DNA from: an uncultured Bacteroidales bacterium
GTDB lineage: Bacteria > Bacteroidota > Bacteroidia > Bacteroidales > F082
DNA length: 64,000 nt
Assembly (NCBI GenBank): GCA_900315175.1
Contig: OMYA01000001.1
Coordinates: 1-64,000, forward strand
Reading direction: 5' to 3'
Shown piece after piece: positions 24,994 to 34,200 of this stretch. The position numbers and the translations under genes were made by a program. Each line of letters opens with the position of its first letter. Position 1 is the first letter of the stretch. Below the pieces are notes generated by a model. It had not been told where the DNA came from and did no database searches. It saw nothing but the letters and a program-made list of their open reading frames with translations.

Positions 24994-25536
24994 ATGCGCA
25001 AGCTGACGATGCCAGAGTTAAATCGTATGAATTTAACTGATTATCATAATGTTACGAAGATACCTGTTGTCATAGTTCTTGACAACGTGCGTTCGATGGA
25101 GAATGTAGGGTCGTTTTTCAGGACTGCCGACGCTTTCCGTATCGAATCGATTTACCTTTGCGGAATAACAGCTCGTCCGCCGCATCGCGAGATTCACAAG
25201 ACGGCTTTAGGTGCCGACGAAAGCGTAGATTGGAAGTATTTCGGTACTACGGCTGAGGCGTGTGAGCATCTGAAGGCATCAGGCTACAGGATTTTTGCCG
25301 TCGAGCAGGTGGAAGGCAGCATCATGTTGAATGATTTTAAAACTCCGGAGAAATCTGCATATATATTTGGTAATGAGGTTGACGGTGTCGACGATGAGGC
25401 CCTAAAATACTGCGAGCAGGCGATAGAAATACCCCAAGAAGGGACCAAACATTCTCTAAATGTATCAGTATCAGGGGGTATCGTCATGTATCATCTTTTT
25501 GAAAATCTGAAAAAACCTTACATATATAATTTATAA
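24994..25536 (+). CDS. TrmH/SpoU-family RNA 2'-O-methyltransferase
   Basis: This 180-residue protein is of the SPOUT class. The three SpoU motifs are present: VRSMENVGSFFRTADAF (motif 1, near 30-46), AYIFGNEVDGV (motif 2, near 127) and IPQEGTKHSLNVSVSGGI (motif 3, near 150). It lacks an N-terminal RNA-binding extension. Such proteins methylate ribose 2'-OH in tRNA (often G18) or rRNA; the exact site cannot be read from the sequence. It stands alone and is divergent from mutS. Confidence 0.9.
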   Translation: MRKLTMPELNRMNLTDYHNVTKIPVVIVLDNVRSMENVGSFFRTADAFRIESIYLCGITARPPHREIHKTALGADESVDWKYFGTTAEACEHLKASGYRIFAVEQVEGSIMLNDFKTPEKSAYIFGNEVDGVDDEALKYCEQAIEIPQEGTKHSLNVSVSGGIVMYHLFENLKKPYIYNL

Positions 25537-25611
25537 CGCATTATTTATCAATGACTTATATATGAAAGGAATTTTTTTTTCTGATTTATCGCCATCTATT
25601 AAAAATTTGAC

Positions 25612-25619
25612 TAATTTTG
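25612..25619 (+). promoter_or_regulatory. OmpA-like gene promoter -7 box
   Basis: TAATTTTG, 47 bases before the ATG at 25667. Confidence 0.65.
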
Positions 25620-25666
25620 TAGCTTGAAATATAAAGGCAAAATTAGGTTTTAAAAAATTAATAATT

Positions 25667-27013
25667 ATGAGTAAAATTACTATCAAATCGTTGCTATTAG
25701 CAGTTTTAGCAATCATCCCTATGGCTTTCTACGCTCAGAACGCAGAAGAGAGTCAGGCAAAACCAAACAACAACCACTACTGGTATGTCGGCTTTGATGA
25801 GGGTGCCACACTCCTCTACGGTGATAACAAACCGGGTGATTACATCAATAACGTGAGACCAGAGATCGGCATCCACGGCGGTTACACATTTGCTAAGCAT
25901 TTCTCAGCCTATGGTAGAGTTTCAGCAGGAACTTTGAAGGGCAGTTTGGCAAATGCTTTCACAGTTGAAAATGCAAGTTTCTTCGCTTATGACTTGAACT
26001 TGTCAGCAGACCTCATCAGCCTTATCTGGGGTTACAATCCTGACAGAGTTTTCGGTCTCAAACCACACGTCGGTTTTGGCCAGATGATGTATCAGGCAAG
26101 AATCAAAAGCAAGGGCCAAACCATTAAAGTCGGTTACGACGATTCACCAAAAGACTTGAAGGGCAACGGCATCGGTGGCAGAAGAATCGTTTGGGAACTT
26201 CCTTTCGGTGTTGAATTTGAGTTCAACCTCAACAGAAAATGCGCTCTCTATCTTGACATCGCCACAACCTACACAGACACAGACCGTCTCGAGGCTTATG
26301 CAGGTGGCAAACACTATGACTGGTTCTCAGCAGGTGCTGTCGGTTTCAGATACAAATTCAGAAAAGCTGATCCAGCTCCAGTAGCAGTTCCAACAGAAGA
26401 GAAAGCTCCAGATTGCGAAGCATGCAAGGACGCTATCCAGCAGGCAGTGAAAGACGCTGTCGAGGAAGCTTTGAAAGACTATCAGCCAGCTCCAGCAGCA
26501 GTAGCTCCAGTACAGGAAGAAGCTGACGACGCAGAAGCTCTCGAGAAATACTATGAGGAAAAAGACATTCACCTCACATTCAAAGTAGGCAAAGCAGTAG
26601 TCGAAGATACAAAGGCCAACAAAGACCAGGTGAAAGAAGTCAGCAACGAGATAGAAGAAGGTAGAGAAATCCACACAATCAAGACCATCGGCTATGCTTC
26701 ACCAGAGGGTAACGAGAAACAGAATCAGACACTCTCAGAAAACCGCGCAAAAGCTACAGCTGACTACATCCAGAAAGAACTCGGCGACAAAGCTGAAGGC
26801 ATCACATTCGACGCAAAAGGCATGGGTTCAGACTGGGACGGCTTCTTCAAAGCTCTCGATGAGTCAAACATCGCAAATAAAGCTGAAATCGCTGAGACAA
26901 TCAAAAACGCTGACGACCAGACAGCTGCTTTGAACCAGATGAAAGCTAAATATCCTGAACTCAACGAACTTCTTAACAAGCTCAGAAGAACTCAGGTTTA
27001 CATCAACAAGTAA
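25667..27013 (+). CDS. OmpA-like outer-membrane protein
   Basis: This 448-residue protein has a signal peptide (about residues 1-24, ending AFYAQ), an N-terminal eight-stranded-type barrel (about 35-235, HYWYVGFDEGATLLYGDN to GAVGFRYKF), and a Pro/Ala linker with a cysteine pair (CEACKDA). A degenerate OmpA-like peptidoglycan-binding domain follows (about 300-445; IKTIGYASPEGNEKQNQTLSENRA). The usual NxxLSxxRA is clear, but other OmpA positions diverge and the domain is enlarged by a helical insert. It is likely an abundant structural protein tying outer membrane to peptidoglycan. Strong terminator follows. Confidence 0.85.
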   Translation: MSKITIKSLLLAVLAIIPMAFYAQNAEESQAKPNNNHYWYVGFDEGATLLYGDNKPGDYINNVRPEIGIHGGYTFAKHFSAYGRVSAGTLKGSLANAFTVENASFFAYDLNLSADLISLIWGYNPDRVFGLKPHVGFGQMMYQARIKSKGQTIKVGYDDSPKDLKGNGIGGRRIVWELPFGVEFEFNLNRKCALYLDIATTYTDTDRLEAYAGGKHYDWFSAGAVGFRYKFRKADPAPVAVPTEEKAPDCEACKDAIQQAVKDAVEEALKDYQPAPAAVAPVQEEADDAEALEKYYEEKDIHLTFKVGKAVVEDTKANKDQVKEVSNEIEEGREIHTIKTIGYASPEGNEKQNQTLSENRAKATADYIQKELGDKAEGITFDAKGMGSDWDGFFKALDESNIANKAEIAETIKNADDQTAALNQMKAKYPELNELLNKLRRTQVYINK

Positions 27014-27030
27014 TCTTAAGTTACAGATAT

Positions 27031-27064
27031 AAAAAAAGCCTCCGAAATTCGGAGGTTTTTTTTT
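27031..27064. terminator. Bidirectional terminator
   Basis: CCTCCGAAATTCGGAGG palindrome flanked by A7 and T9 tracts, between convergent genes. Confidence 0.92.
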
Positions 27065-27701
27065 ATAGTACAAGTCGATGGACCCCTATGTCGTAAGGCT
27101 GGTTGATGGCCTCCACCACCCTCTCGTAGTCATCTCTGTTAGCGACAAAATCAATATTGTTGGTATCCAAAATCAAGATACGCATACCGTTCTGCTGTTT
27201 TATGAAATCGAAATAACCTTGCTGCAGATGCTCGAGATATGAATCGTCGATTTTCTGCTCGTAGTCTCTTCCACGTTTGCGGATATTATGCTGAAGATGC
27301 TCCACATCGAGATAAAGATACACCATCAGTTCGGGTTTGGGGACGTTTGCAAAGATGATGTTGAAAAACCTTGAAAACAGTTCATATTCGTCGGGTTGCA
27401 GGTTCTCGCGCGAGAAGATAAGCGACTTTGCGACATAATAATCCGATATTATCAGATCGTGGAACAGGTCAAGATTGCCAAGTTTATCTTTCAGCTGCTG
27501 ATAACGCAGTGCGAGGAATGTCATCTCCACCTGGAAGGCATATTTGTCGGGTTCCTCGTAAAATTTGGCAAGAAACGGGTTCTTGTCGGGCTCATATTCC
27601 TCGAGAATGAGTTTGCCGTTGAAATCGCGGGAAATCATCGTAGACAATGTCGTCTTGCCTGCGCCCATCGTACCTTCAATTGCCACGTAATTATATCTCA
27701 T
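27063..27701 (-). CDS. Deoxynucleoside kinase
   Basis: This 212-residue kinase is of the dCK/dGK family. It has P-loop EGTMGAGKTTLS at residues 9-20, LEEYEPDKNPFL, the ISDYYVAKSLIF region in place of the DRS-type motif, and the arginine-rich lid HNIRKRGRDYEQ. It phosphorylates deoxynucleosides (probably purine) for dNTP salvage in the cytoplasm. It overlaps folK upstream by 4 bp (ATGA-type), so the two are translationally coupled. Confidence 0.9.
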   Translation of the reverse strand: MRYNYVAIEGTMGAGKTTLSTMISRDFNGKLILEEYEPDKNPFLAKFYEEPDKYAFQVEMTFLALRYQQLKDKLGNLDLFHDLIISDYYVAKSLIFSRENLQPDEYELFSRFFNIIFANVPKPELMVYLYLDVEHLQHNIRKRGRDYEQKIDDSYLEHLQQGYFDFIKQQNGMRILILDTNNIDFVANRDDYERVVEAINQPYDIGVHRLVL

Positions 27702-28198
27702 AACACATATTTATTAACGGTTCCTGAATCCTGACATTCGCCAAGAAGCTGCAGGTTTGTTTTTTTCAAGGTCGGATGCACGAAATCTGGGGCGACATCA
27801 CAGAGCGGCAGCAGGGTAAAACGACGTTGGTGAAGACGTGGGTGCGGTGCTGTAACCATCTGTGTATCAATTATTTTATCATCATAATATAGAATATCGA
27901 GGTCAATTGGACGTGACACATAACCATCGTGAGGCGTGCTGCGGTCACGACCAAGCTCTTTCTCGATGTCAAGCAGCGACTGCATCAGCTCGTCGGGTGA
28001 TAACGATGTGACAATCTTCACCACCTGATTCAAAAACCAATGCTCCGACTTAAAACCCCAAGGCTCCGATTCGTACAAGCACGATTGGGCGACAATCTTG
28101 CCACACCTCTCTCCCATCATCACACATGCCTGATGTACAATGAGTTCGCGGTCACCAAGATTTGAACCTAACAAAACGAAAACCGATTCCGAAGCCAT
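27698..28198 (-). CDS. folK: 2-amino-4-hydroxy-6-hydroxymethyldihydropteridine pyrophosphokinase
   Basis: This 166-residue HPPK transfers pyrophosphate from ATP to hydroxymethyl-dihydropterin in folate synthesis. Motifs seen are LLGSNLGDRE, YESEPWGF, and the signature RPIDLDILYYDDKIID followed by HPRLHQRRFTLLPL. The start at 28198 (MASESVFVLLGSN) is preferred; the longer start at 28222 would coincide with the transcription start. First gene of the folK-dNK operon. Confidence 0.93.
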   Translation of the reverse strand: MASESVFVLLGSNLGDRELIVHQACVMMGERCGKIVAQSCLYESEPWGFKSEHWFLNQVVKIVTSLSPDELMQSLLDIEKELGRDRSTPHDGYVSRPIDLDILYYDDKIIDTQMVTAPHPRLHQRRFTLLPLCDVAPDFVHPTLKKTNLQLLGECQDSGTVNKYVL

Positions 28199-28223
28199 GA
28201 AAAAAATTTTGCCAAATAACATG

Positions 28224-28231
28224 CAAATATA
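28224..28231 (-). promoter_or_regulatory. folK-dNK operon promoter -7 box
   Basis: TATATTTG on the minus strand, 25 bases before the ATG at 28198. Confidence 0.65.
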
Positions 28232-28244
28232 ACGAAAGAAATCG

Positions 28245-28252
28245 TATCTTTG
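28245..28252 (+). promoter_or_regulatory. sppA promoter -7 box
   Basis: TATCTTTG, 16 bases before the sppA ATG; divergent from the folK promoter. Confidence 0.65.
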
Positions 28253-28268
28253 AAAAAATTTTTAAACA

Positions 28269-30032
28269 ATGAAACAGTTCTTTAAATTTATGTTCGCATC
28301 GTGCTTGGGATCAGCGTTAATGCTAATAATTACACTGATTGTGTTGGTTTGGACAGTCGGGACAAGCACGAACAACAGCGTCAGCCTGAAGCCGAAATCA
28401 GTGCTTTATATGAACTTGAATTATAGCATTCCAGAAAGGACGACACAGGATGACATCACTACGACTTTGATGAACTTACGCAACCTTGAGGGTGATTATT
28501 CGGGTTTGAACGACATTATTGCCAACATTGATTACGCTAAAAACGACCCCAACATCAGCGGTATTTTCCTTGAGCTGTCGTCGGTGGGCACTTCAACGGC
28601 CAATTTGGAGGAGCTGAGAAAGCATATCGTAAGTTTCAGAGAATCAGGCAAGTTTGTAATTTCTTACTCTGAGGCCATGGGGCAAGGGGCATATTATCTT
28701 GCAACAGCCGGCGATGAGATTTACCTCAACCCTGACGGAATGCTCGACATCCATGGAATGGCTTCACAGGTCATGTTCTACAAGCATCTGTTGGACAAAC
28801 TCGACATCGAGATGCAGATTATCAGAGGGCCGAACAACAAGTTCAAGAGTGCCGTTGAGCCTTATTTCCTTGATAAGATGAGTCCTGCCAACCGCGAGCA
28901 GATGACAAAGCTGCTCAACACCATGTGGTCGAAGATTGTGAACGACATCAGCGTTGCAAGAAACATCGAAGCCAAGAGGATCAACGAGTTGGCCGACAAT
29001 TTAGCTCTCACTTTCGATGCAAAGGTGGCTCTTGATGAAGGTTTTGTCGACGGGCTCGCATACAGAGACGAGATCATTGCGCGCATCAAAGACCTTGCAG
29101 ACATAGAGAAAACTGGGAAAATCAACGTTATAAACAACGCTCAATACTTGAGTGCACGTCCACAGCCTAAGGCTAAAGCCAATAAAATCGCTGTCATTTA
29201 TGCCAACGGGCAGATCATCGATGGAGAAGGTGACGACGAGACCATCGGCTCAACCACATTGTCGAAGGCCATCCGCGAGGCTCGTGAGAACAGAAAGGTG
29301 AAAGCCATAGTGATGCGCGTGAACTCACCTGGTGGCAGCGCTCTGGCATCGGAGGTGATTCGTCGTGAGGTGGAGCTGGCAAAAGCCGAGAAACCGTTTA
29401 TCATCTCGATGGGAGGCTTTGCCGCATCTGGTGGTTACTGGATCTCGACAGAAGGCGACTACATCTTCGCCGACCCTACCACTTTGACAGGTTCCATCGG
29501 TGTTTTCGGAACGTTCCCTAACGCGAAAAAGTTCCTCAACGAAAAGGTCGGCCTGACATTCGACGTTGTGAAAACCAACGACAACGCCGATTTCGGCAGC
29601 ATCACCGAGCCTCTGACACCTTATCAGAAGGCGATGTTGCAGAGATATGTCGGCAACACTTACAACGACTTCACAGCATTGGTGGCCCGCACACGCGGAC
29701 TTCGTCAAAGCTACGTCGACTCAATAGGACAAGGAAGAGTATGGGCTGGAGCCGATGCTCTGCAGCTCGGCCTCGTCGATGAGTTGGGCGGCCTCGACAA
29801 AGCCATCGCATACGCAGCCAACAAAGCAAATCTTACTGATTATTCAATAAAAGATTATCCGAAACAGATGGACTTGATGGATATGTTGATGAGCGGCAGC
29901 ATCCCGGAACCATACACCAAATCTCTGATTAAACGTAAATTAGGAAAGAATTATATGTATCTTGAGACTGTCGAAAACATCTCAAGACTCGACGGAATTC
30001 AGGCTTTGATGCCATTTATGATTGTGGAATAG
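28269..30032 (+). CDS. sppA: Signal peptide peptidase SppA, 67-kDa type
   Basis: This 587-residue protein is anchored by an N-terminal membrane helix (about 8-30) and has two S49 domains in tandem. The general-base lysine lies in the first domain (RGPNNKFKSAVEPY, near 200). The nucleophilic serine is in the second (GGFAASGGYWIS, near 385), with SPGGSALASE before it. SppA forms a tetrameric dome in the periplasm and degrades cleaved signal peptides. It is followed after 7 bp by an acyltransferase gene, so it is an envelope-related operon. Confidence 0.95.
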   Translation: MKQFFKFMFASCLGSALMLIITLIVLVWTVGTSTNNSVSLKPKSVLYMNLNYSIPERTTQDDITTTLMNLRNLEGDYSGLNDIIANIDYAKNDPNISGIFLELSSVGTSTANLEELRKHIVSFRESGKFVISYSEAMGQGAYYLATAGDEIYLNPDGMLDIHGMASQVMFYKHLLDKLDIEMQIIRGPNNKFKSAVEPYFLDKMSPANREQMTKLLNTMWSKIVNDISVARNIEAKRINELADNLALTFDAKVALDEGFVDGLAYRDEIIARIKDLADIEKTGKINVINNAQYLSARPQPKAKANKIAVIYANGQIIDGEGDDETIGSTTLSKAIREARENRKVKAIVMRVNSPGGSALASEVIRREVELAKAEKPFIISMGGFAASGGYWISTEGDYIFADPTTLTGSIGVFGTFPNAKKFLNEKVGLTFDVVKTNDNADFGSITEPLTPYQKAMLQRYVGNTYNDFTALVARTRGLRQSYVDSIGQGRVWAGADALQLGLVDELGGLDKAIAYAANKANLTDYSIKDYPKQMDLMDMLMSGSIPEPYTKSLIKRKLGKNYMYLETVENISRLDGIQALMPFMIVE

Positions 30033-30039
30033 AATAAAA

Positions 30040-31212
30040 ATGACACTAGAACAATTCGAAGATATTAGATCATATACAGATGAAGAGATTCCAGCAGCAA
30101 TGGAATACTTCGTCAACGATGAGACATCGATTTCTTTAGCAAGACTTGTACTTCCTGACAAATCAGACGAGGAAATCAAAGATTTGTTGAGAAGCATTAA
30201 GACCACTGATGAGTTTCAGCGCATCATGATGACACGTTTCGTCAGGCTGATAACATCAACGACCATAAAAAACGTTGACACTCAAGGCTTTAATACTCTC
30301 GTCAAAAACAAAGCATATCTTTTTACCGGCAACCATCGCGACATAACACTCGACGCGTTCATTCTGCAGATGTATATGTTCGAAAACGGGCTTGACACCT
30401 GCAATATCTCATTTGGCGACAACCTCATTTTGAACAAAACCATAGAGGTTTTCAGCAAGTCGAACAAGATGTTTAAGGTACTCAGGTCGCAGAACGTCAG
30501 GGAGTTGGCTCAAAACTCACAGCATCTTTCAGATTATATCAGGTATCTCATCAGAGAGAACAAATCTGTGTGGATAGCGCAGCGCAACGGAAGGACCAAG
30601 GATGGCAACGACAAGACGGACCACGGATTGATTAACATGTTTATGATGTCGGGCGACAGGGCAAACCTCGTCTCTAACCTTACGGAGCTGAACATCACCC
30701 CTATCGCGACATCGTATGAATACGAGCCTTGTGCCATGATGAAAGCACGCGAGAGCTACATCAAAGAACGCGACGGCGTGTACGTGAAAAAGCCTATGGA
30801 AGACATGGACAGCATTGTTTCTGGCATCAAAAAGAAGAAAGGCATAATGAACATAGCCATCTGTCCTACAATCACTTACGATGACCTGAAGCAGTATGAA
30901 GGCGCCGACAAGCATGAGATTGTAAAAGCCGTTGCCGCTATGATTGACGAAAGGATTTATGCCCAATATCGTCTGTATCCCAACAATTATATCGCACACG
31001 ACTGGTTATCAGGCACTTCCACGTTTAAAAAGAATTACACTCAAGACGACAAAGACGTCTTCAAAGCATATTGCAACAAGATTTTCTCGAAGCTATATGA
31101 AGAGCTCGGCAGTGAGGCAGAGCCACGGTTTACGGAGATTTTATTAGGAATTTATGCAATCCCGGTAGAGAACAAACTCGGTCGTCATTTTGCTCCGCTA
31201 CAGTCGAAATGA
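30040..31212 (+). CDS. Glycerol-3-phosphate/lysophosphatidate acyltransferase-like protein
   Basis: This 390-residue protein is of the PlsC/PlsB acyltransferase superfamily. The catalytic HxxxxD motif is GNHRDITLD (near residue 98) and a GxR-type substrate motif is IAQRNGRTKDG (near 180). No membrane helix is obvious. It likely acylates a lipid acceptor at the inner membrane, but the substrate is not certain. The start at 30040 (MTLEQFED) lies 7 bp after sppA. The last ten residues (GRHFAPLQSK) and the stop are encoded by a TCATTTCGA-type palindrome, so the tail is probably acquired. Confidence 0.75.
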   Translation: MTLEQFEDIRSYTDEEIPAAMEYFVNDETSISLARLVLPDKSDEEIKDLLRSIKTTDEFQRIMMTRFVRLITSTTIKNVDTQGFNTLVKNKAYLFTGNHRDITLDAFILQMYMFENGLDTCNISFGDNLILNKTIEVFSKSNKMFKVLRSQNVRELAQNSQHLSDYIRYLIRENKSVWIAQRNGRTKDGNDKTDHGLINMFMMSGDRANLVSNLTELNITPIATSYEYEPCAMMKARESYIKERDGVYVKKPMEDMDSIVSGIKKKKGIMNIAICPTITYDDLKQYEGADKHEIVKAVAAMIDERIYAQYRLYPNNYIAHDWLSGTSTFKKNYTQDDKDVFKAYCNKIFSKLYEELGSEAEPRFTEILLGIYAIPVENKLGRHFAPLQSK

Positions 31213-31213
31213 C
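31184..31213. repeat. Short TCATTTCGA-family palindrome in a coding end
   Basis: GTCATTT...GAAATGAC arms, 30 bp. It encodes the C-terminus and supplies the TGA stop of the acyltransferase gene. Confidence 0.75.
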
Positions 31214-31214
31214 A

Positions 31215-33131
31215 TCAAATTGCTATTTCACCCCATTTGTCAATGAGGTATTGTAAATCTTCTTTCTTTTTGCCGTAATTCCAATAGAAGTTGTCATCGA
31301 CAGTGACTTCGGGATGTGCGGTGGGGTTTGCCATAATCTCGTCGAGGGTGGCGAGCTCTTTTTCGAGAGCGTCAATCTGTTCCTCAAGTTTCTTTATTTC
31401 CTTTTCTACGCGGCGTTTCTCGCGGTCGTCGGCTTTTTTTGCCTCGTAATCGATTTTATTTTGAGATGCCGCAGGTGCAGCCTGCTGCTGAGTTTTCTGT
31501 TGACGGTTCAAGTCGTCGAGTTCCTTGAGGCGTTTCTCTTCGAGGAAATCATAAATATCGCCGATATATTCCTTGATATGAGGTTTCTTGAACTCATAAA
31601 CCTTCGTTGTCAGGCCTTGGAGGAAGTCACGGTCGTGGGAGACTACTATGAGTGTGCCATCGAATTGGAGCAATGCTGACTTCAGGATGTCTTTTGAGAG
31701 CATGTCGAGGTGGTTTGTAGGCTCGTCGAGCACCAGCAGATTCGTCGGGAATAGCAGCATCTTAGCCAATGAAAGACGTGCTTTCTCGCCACCTGAGAGC
31801 ACTTTCACCTTCTTGTCGATGGTCTCGCCGCTGAACAGGAAAGCGCCGAGCAGCGACTTCACCTTCACGCGCATGTCACCGACAGCCACATCGTCAAGTG
31901 TCTCGAACACTGTCTTCTCCGGGTCGAGCATATCCTGTTGGTTTTGGGCATAGTAGCCAATCTTCACCTCATGCCCGAGCTTCACCTCGCCGGTATGGTC
32001 GAGCACGCCGCATATTACCTTCGCCAGGGTGGACTTTCCTTCGCCGTTGCGGCCCACGAAAGCTATCTTCTCCCCTCTCGGGATGAGCAAATTGATGTCG
32101 TTGAGAATGTTTTTCTCGCCATATGACTTCGAGACATGGTTCAGTTCGAGTGTCACCTTGCCGGAATGAGGTGCAGGCGGGAACTTGAAGTGCATCACCG
32201 ACTTGTCACGGTCGTCAATCTCGACCATATCCATCTTTTCGAGCTGTTTTACACGCGACTGCACCTGTTTCGCCTTTGTTGCTTTATATCTGAAACGTTC
32301 GATAAACGCCTCAATCTCTTTGATTTCGCGCTGTTGGTTGTCGAATGCCGCCTTCTGCATGTCGATACGTTCTTCGCGGCGTTCCACGAACTCGGTGTAG
32401 GCGCATTTGTAGTCGTAAATCTTACCGCCCGATATCTCGATGGTTCGGATTGTGATATGGTCGAGGAAGGCGCGGTCGTGCGACACCATGAATATGGCGC
32501 CATAGTAGTTCTTCAGATAGCCTTCGAGCCATTGAATAGACTCGATGTCGAGGTGGTTTGTAGGCTCGTCTAGGAGCAGCAGTTTCGGTTTGCGCAGCAG
32601 TATCTTGGCAAGTTCCACGCGCATCTGCCAGCCGTTGCTGAACTCGTTCATCTCACGAAGCATATCCTCATGGTCGAAGCCGAGTCCGACAAGGATACGT
32701 TCGGCCTCGCCTTCTGCCGAATGGCCTCCGATGAGGGTCAGGCGCTCGTTGAGGGCACTCATGCGCTCGCAGAGTTTCTGATAGCTATCACTTTCATAGT
32801 CAGTACGTTGCGCAAGCTCATCCTGCAGCTGAGCCAGTTTCTTTTCAATATGATGATATTCCTCGAAAGCCGTCATCGTCTCCTCGAGAACTGTCTTGGT
32901 GGAATGTATGTTTTTCTCCTGAGGCAGATAGCCGACGGTGACATCGTCTGACATCACCACGTTGCCGTGAGAAGGCTGTTCGAGACCCGCTATGATGCGT
33001 ATCAGCGTGGTCTTTCCGGCTCCGTTCTTTCCCACGAGACCGATGCGGTCCTTCTCCCGAATCATGAAGTTGATGTCGGTGAAGAGGTCCTGACCGGTGA
33101 AATGTATGCTAAGATTTTGTATTGAAATCAT
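31215..33131 (-). CDS. ABC-F family ATPase (ribosome-associated)
   Basis: This 638-residue protein has two ABC ATPase domains and no membrane part. Walker A motifs are GKNGAGKTTL (near 35) and GRNGEGKSTL (near 355). Walker B pairs are LLLLDEPTNHLD and LLVLDEPTNHLD, and signatures are FSNGWQMRVELA (degenerate) and LSGGEKARLSLA. The inter-domain linker is charged and helical (about 240-320), and a C-terminal coiled coil (about 545-630) resembles Uup/YheS types. ABC-F proteins act in the ribosomal E site to relieve stalling or protect from antibiotics; the latter cannot be claimed here. Its start overlaps the endonuclease gene stop by 4 bp. Confidence 0.92.
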   Translation of the reverse strand: MISIQNLSIHFTGQDLFTDINFMIREKDRIGLVGKNGAGKTTLIRIIAGLEQPSHGNVVMSDDVTVGYLPQEKNIHSTKTVLEETMTAFEEYHHIEKKLAQLQDELAQRTDYESDSYQKLCERMSALNERLTLIGGHSAEGEAERILVGLGFDHEDMLREMNEFSNGWQMRVELAKILLRKPKLLLLDEPTNHLDIESIQWLEGYLKNYYGAIFMVSHDRAFLDHITIRTIEISGGKIYDYKCAYTEFVERREERIDMQKAAFDNQQREIKEIEAFIERFRYKATKAKQVQSRVKQLEKMDMVEIDDRDKSVMHFKFPPAPHSGKVTLELNHVSKSYGEKNILNDINLLIPRGEKIAFVGRNGEGKSTLAKVICGVLDHTGEVKLGHEVKIGYYAQNQQDMLDPEKTVFETLDDVAVGDMRVKVKSLLGAFLFSGETIDKKVKVLSGGEKARLSLAKMLLFPTNLLVLDEPTNHLDMLSKDILKSALLQFDGTLIVVSHDRDFLQGLTTKVYEFKKPHIKEYIGDIYDFLEEKRLKELDDLNRQQKTQQQAAPAASQNKIDYEAKKADDREKRRVEKEIKKLEEQIDALEKELATLDEIMANPTAHPEVTVDDNFYWNYGKKKEDLQYLIDKWGEIAI

Positions 33132-34177
33132 TGCACCACTATTTTTTTAAGCACGGAATTACCGTTTCCGTTGACGATATTCATGAAATACAAGCCGCTG
33201 GTGAATCCGCTAACGTCTATTGCCGGTATATATTCATCCTGCACTGTCACAGTCAAAACCAGCTGTCCGACGGCGTTATACATATACACGGCCTCAAGGT
33301 TTTCGCCTTTGATGTTGACTATTGACGTTGCGGGGTTAGGGTAGACATTGGCTAAAACAGCATATTGGTTTTCGTCCACGCTCCAATGCGGGTCCCATAT
33401 TTTGTTGGCGAATTCTGGATAATCGACGAATGGGTTTCTGTTGCGCTGGATGTTATAAACGGCGTTGTTTCTGTTGATTTCCTTAGCATCCACGGGGTCT
33501 TCCTCGTGCCAGCGCAGCAGCATCGTCATTGCCCAGTCTTTTATCGTAGATTTTGTTGTCATGTCGGAGTTTGCCCAGCTGCCGTCTTCCTGATAGTAGC
33601 GTACGCTTACGTACATCATGGCGCGGGCGATGTCGCCTTTGTATTCGTCGATTGGTTCGAACACTGTGCCGTTGAATCCGCTCACTGCATTAGGGCCGAG
33701 TTTGCTGCCGTTTCGCGATGTCCACGAGGCGTTTCTAACCTCGCCGAAGGCATAATTGTCGCGTTTGTTATTGACCCATCCGTCAGTAGGATACACATGG
33801 TGGAGGTCGGTTTTCTCGGTGCCGTCGTTGTTGGTCCATGACTGTGGCCACAGATGTTCACGGTTGTAGCAGTCGCCTTCGCCGTTGTAGCTGCCGCATT
33901 GGTCATTACCTAATACAAACTGATATGGAGGTGTTCCGTCAGGCACGTCGGAATAGATATCCCAGACATAGTTTGTGCCAGGTCTTTTATCTGTTTGATA
34001 ATATGCGTTCCACAGTCCGCTATAGCCTACATGGTCGTCGTTCTTGATAATGCCATGCAGTTTGGCTTTCAGGGCATTTCCGGTGAGGTTTTCGGTGCCG
34101 TTGTAATACCCTTGCGGCTGGGCATGAAGCGTGGCAGCGGCGACTAAAAAAACTAAATATATATATAACTTCTTCAT
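33128..34177 (-). CDS. Secreted endonuclease I-family nuclease with T9SS sorting domain
   Basis: This 349-residue protein has a signal peptide ending TLHAQ (residue 19). The endonuclease I (EndA/Vvn) domain (about 25-265) carries the histidine-containing core CYNREHLWPQSW and DLHHVYPTDGWVNNKRDNYAFGEV. A T9SS type A domain follows (VYPNPATSIVNIKGE to VLKKIVVQ). It probably degrades extracellular DNA at the cell surface for phosphate or nucleotide salvage. It is cotranscribed with, and overlaps, the downstream ABC-F gene. A TTGAATCTTGAATT block lies directly before its ATG. Confidence 0.92.
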   Translation of the reverse strand: MKKLYIYLVFLVAAATLHAQPQGYYNGTENLTGNALKAKLHGIIKNDDHVGYSGLWNAYYQTDKRPGTNYVWDIYSDVPDGTPPYQFVLGNDQCGSYNGEGDCYNREHLWPQSWTNNDGTEKTDLHHVYPTDGWVNNKRDNYAFGEVRNASWTSRNGSKLGPNAVSGFNGTVFEPIDEYKGDIARAMMYVSVRYYQEDGSWANSDMTTKSTIKDWAMTMLLRWHEEDPVDAKEINRNNAVYNIQRNRNPFVDYPEFANKIWDPHWSVDENQYAVLANVYPNPATSIVNIKGENLEAVYMYNAVGQLVLTVTVQDEYIPAIDVSGFTSGLYFMNIVNGNGNSVLKKIVVQ

Positions 34178-34194
34178 AATTCAAGATTCAAAAA
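34178..34194 (-). repeat. TTTTTGAATCTTGAATT block upstream of a start codon
   Basis: The minus-strand sequence directly before the ATG at 34177. It shares the CTTGAATT block with the leaders of tnaA and the gene at 16479. Confidence 0.5.
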
Positions 34195-34200
34195 CTAATA

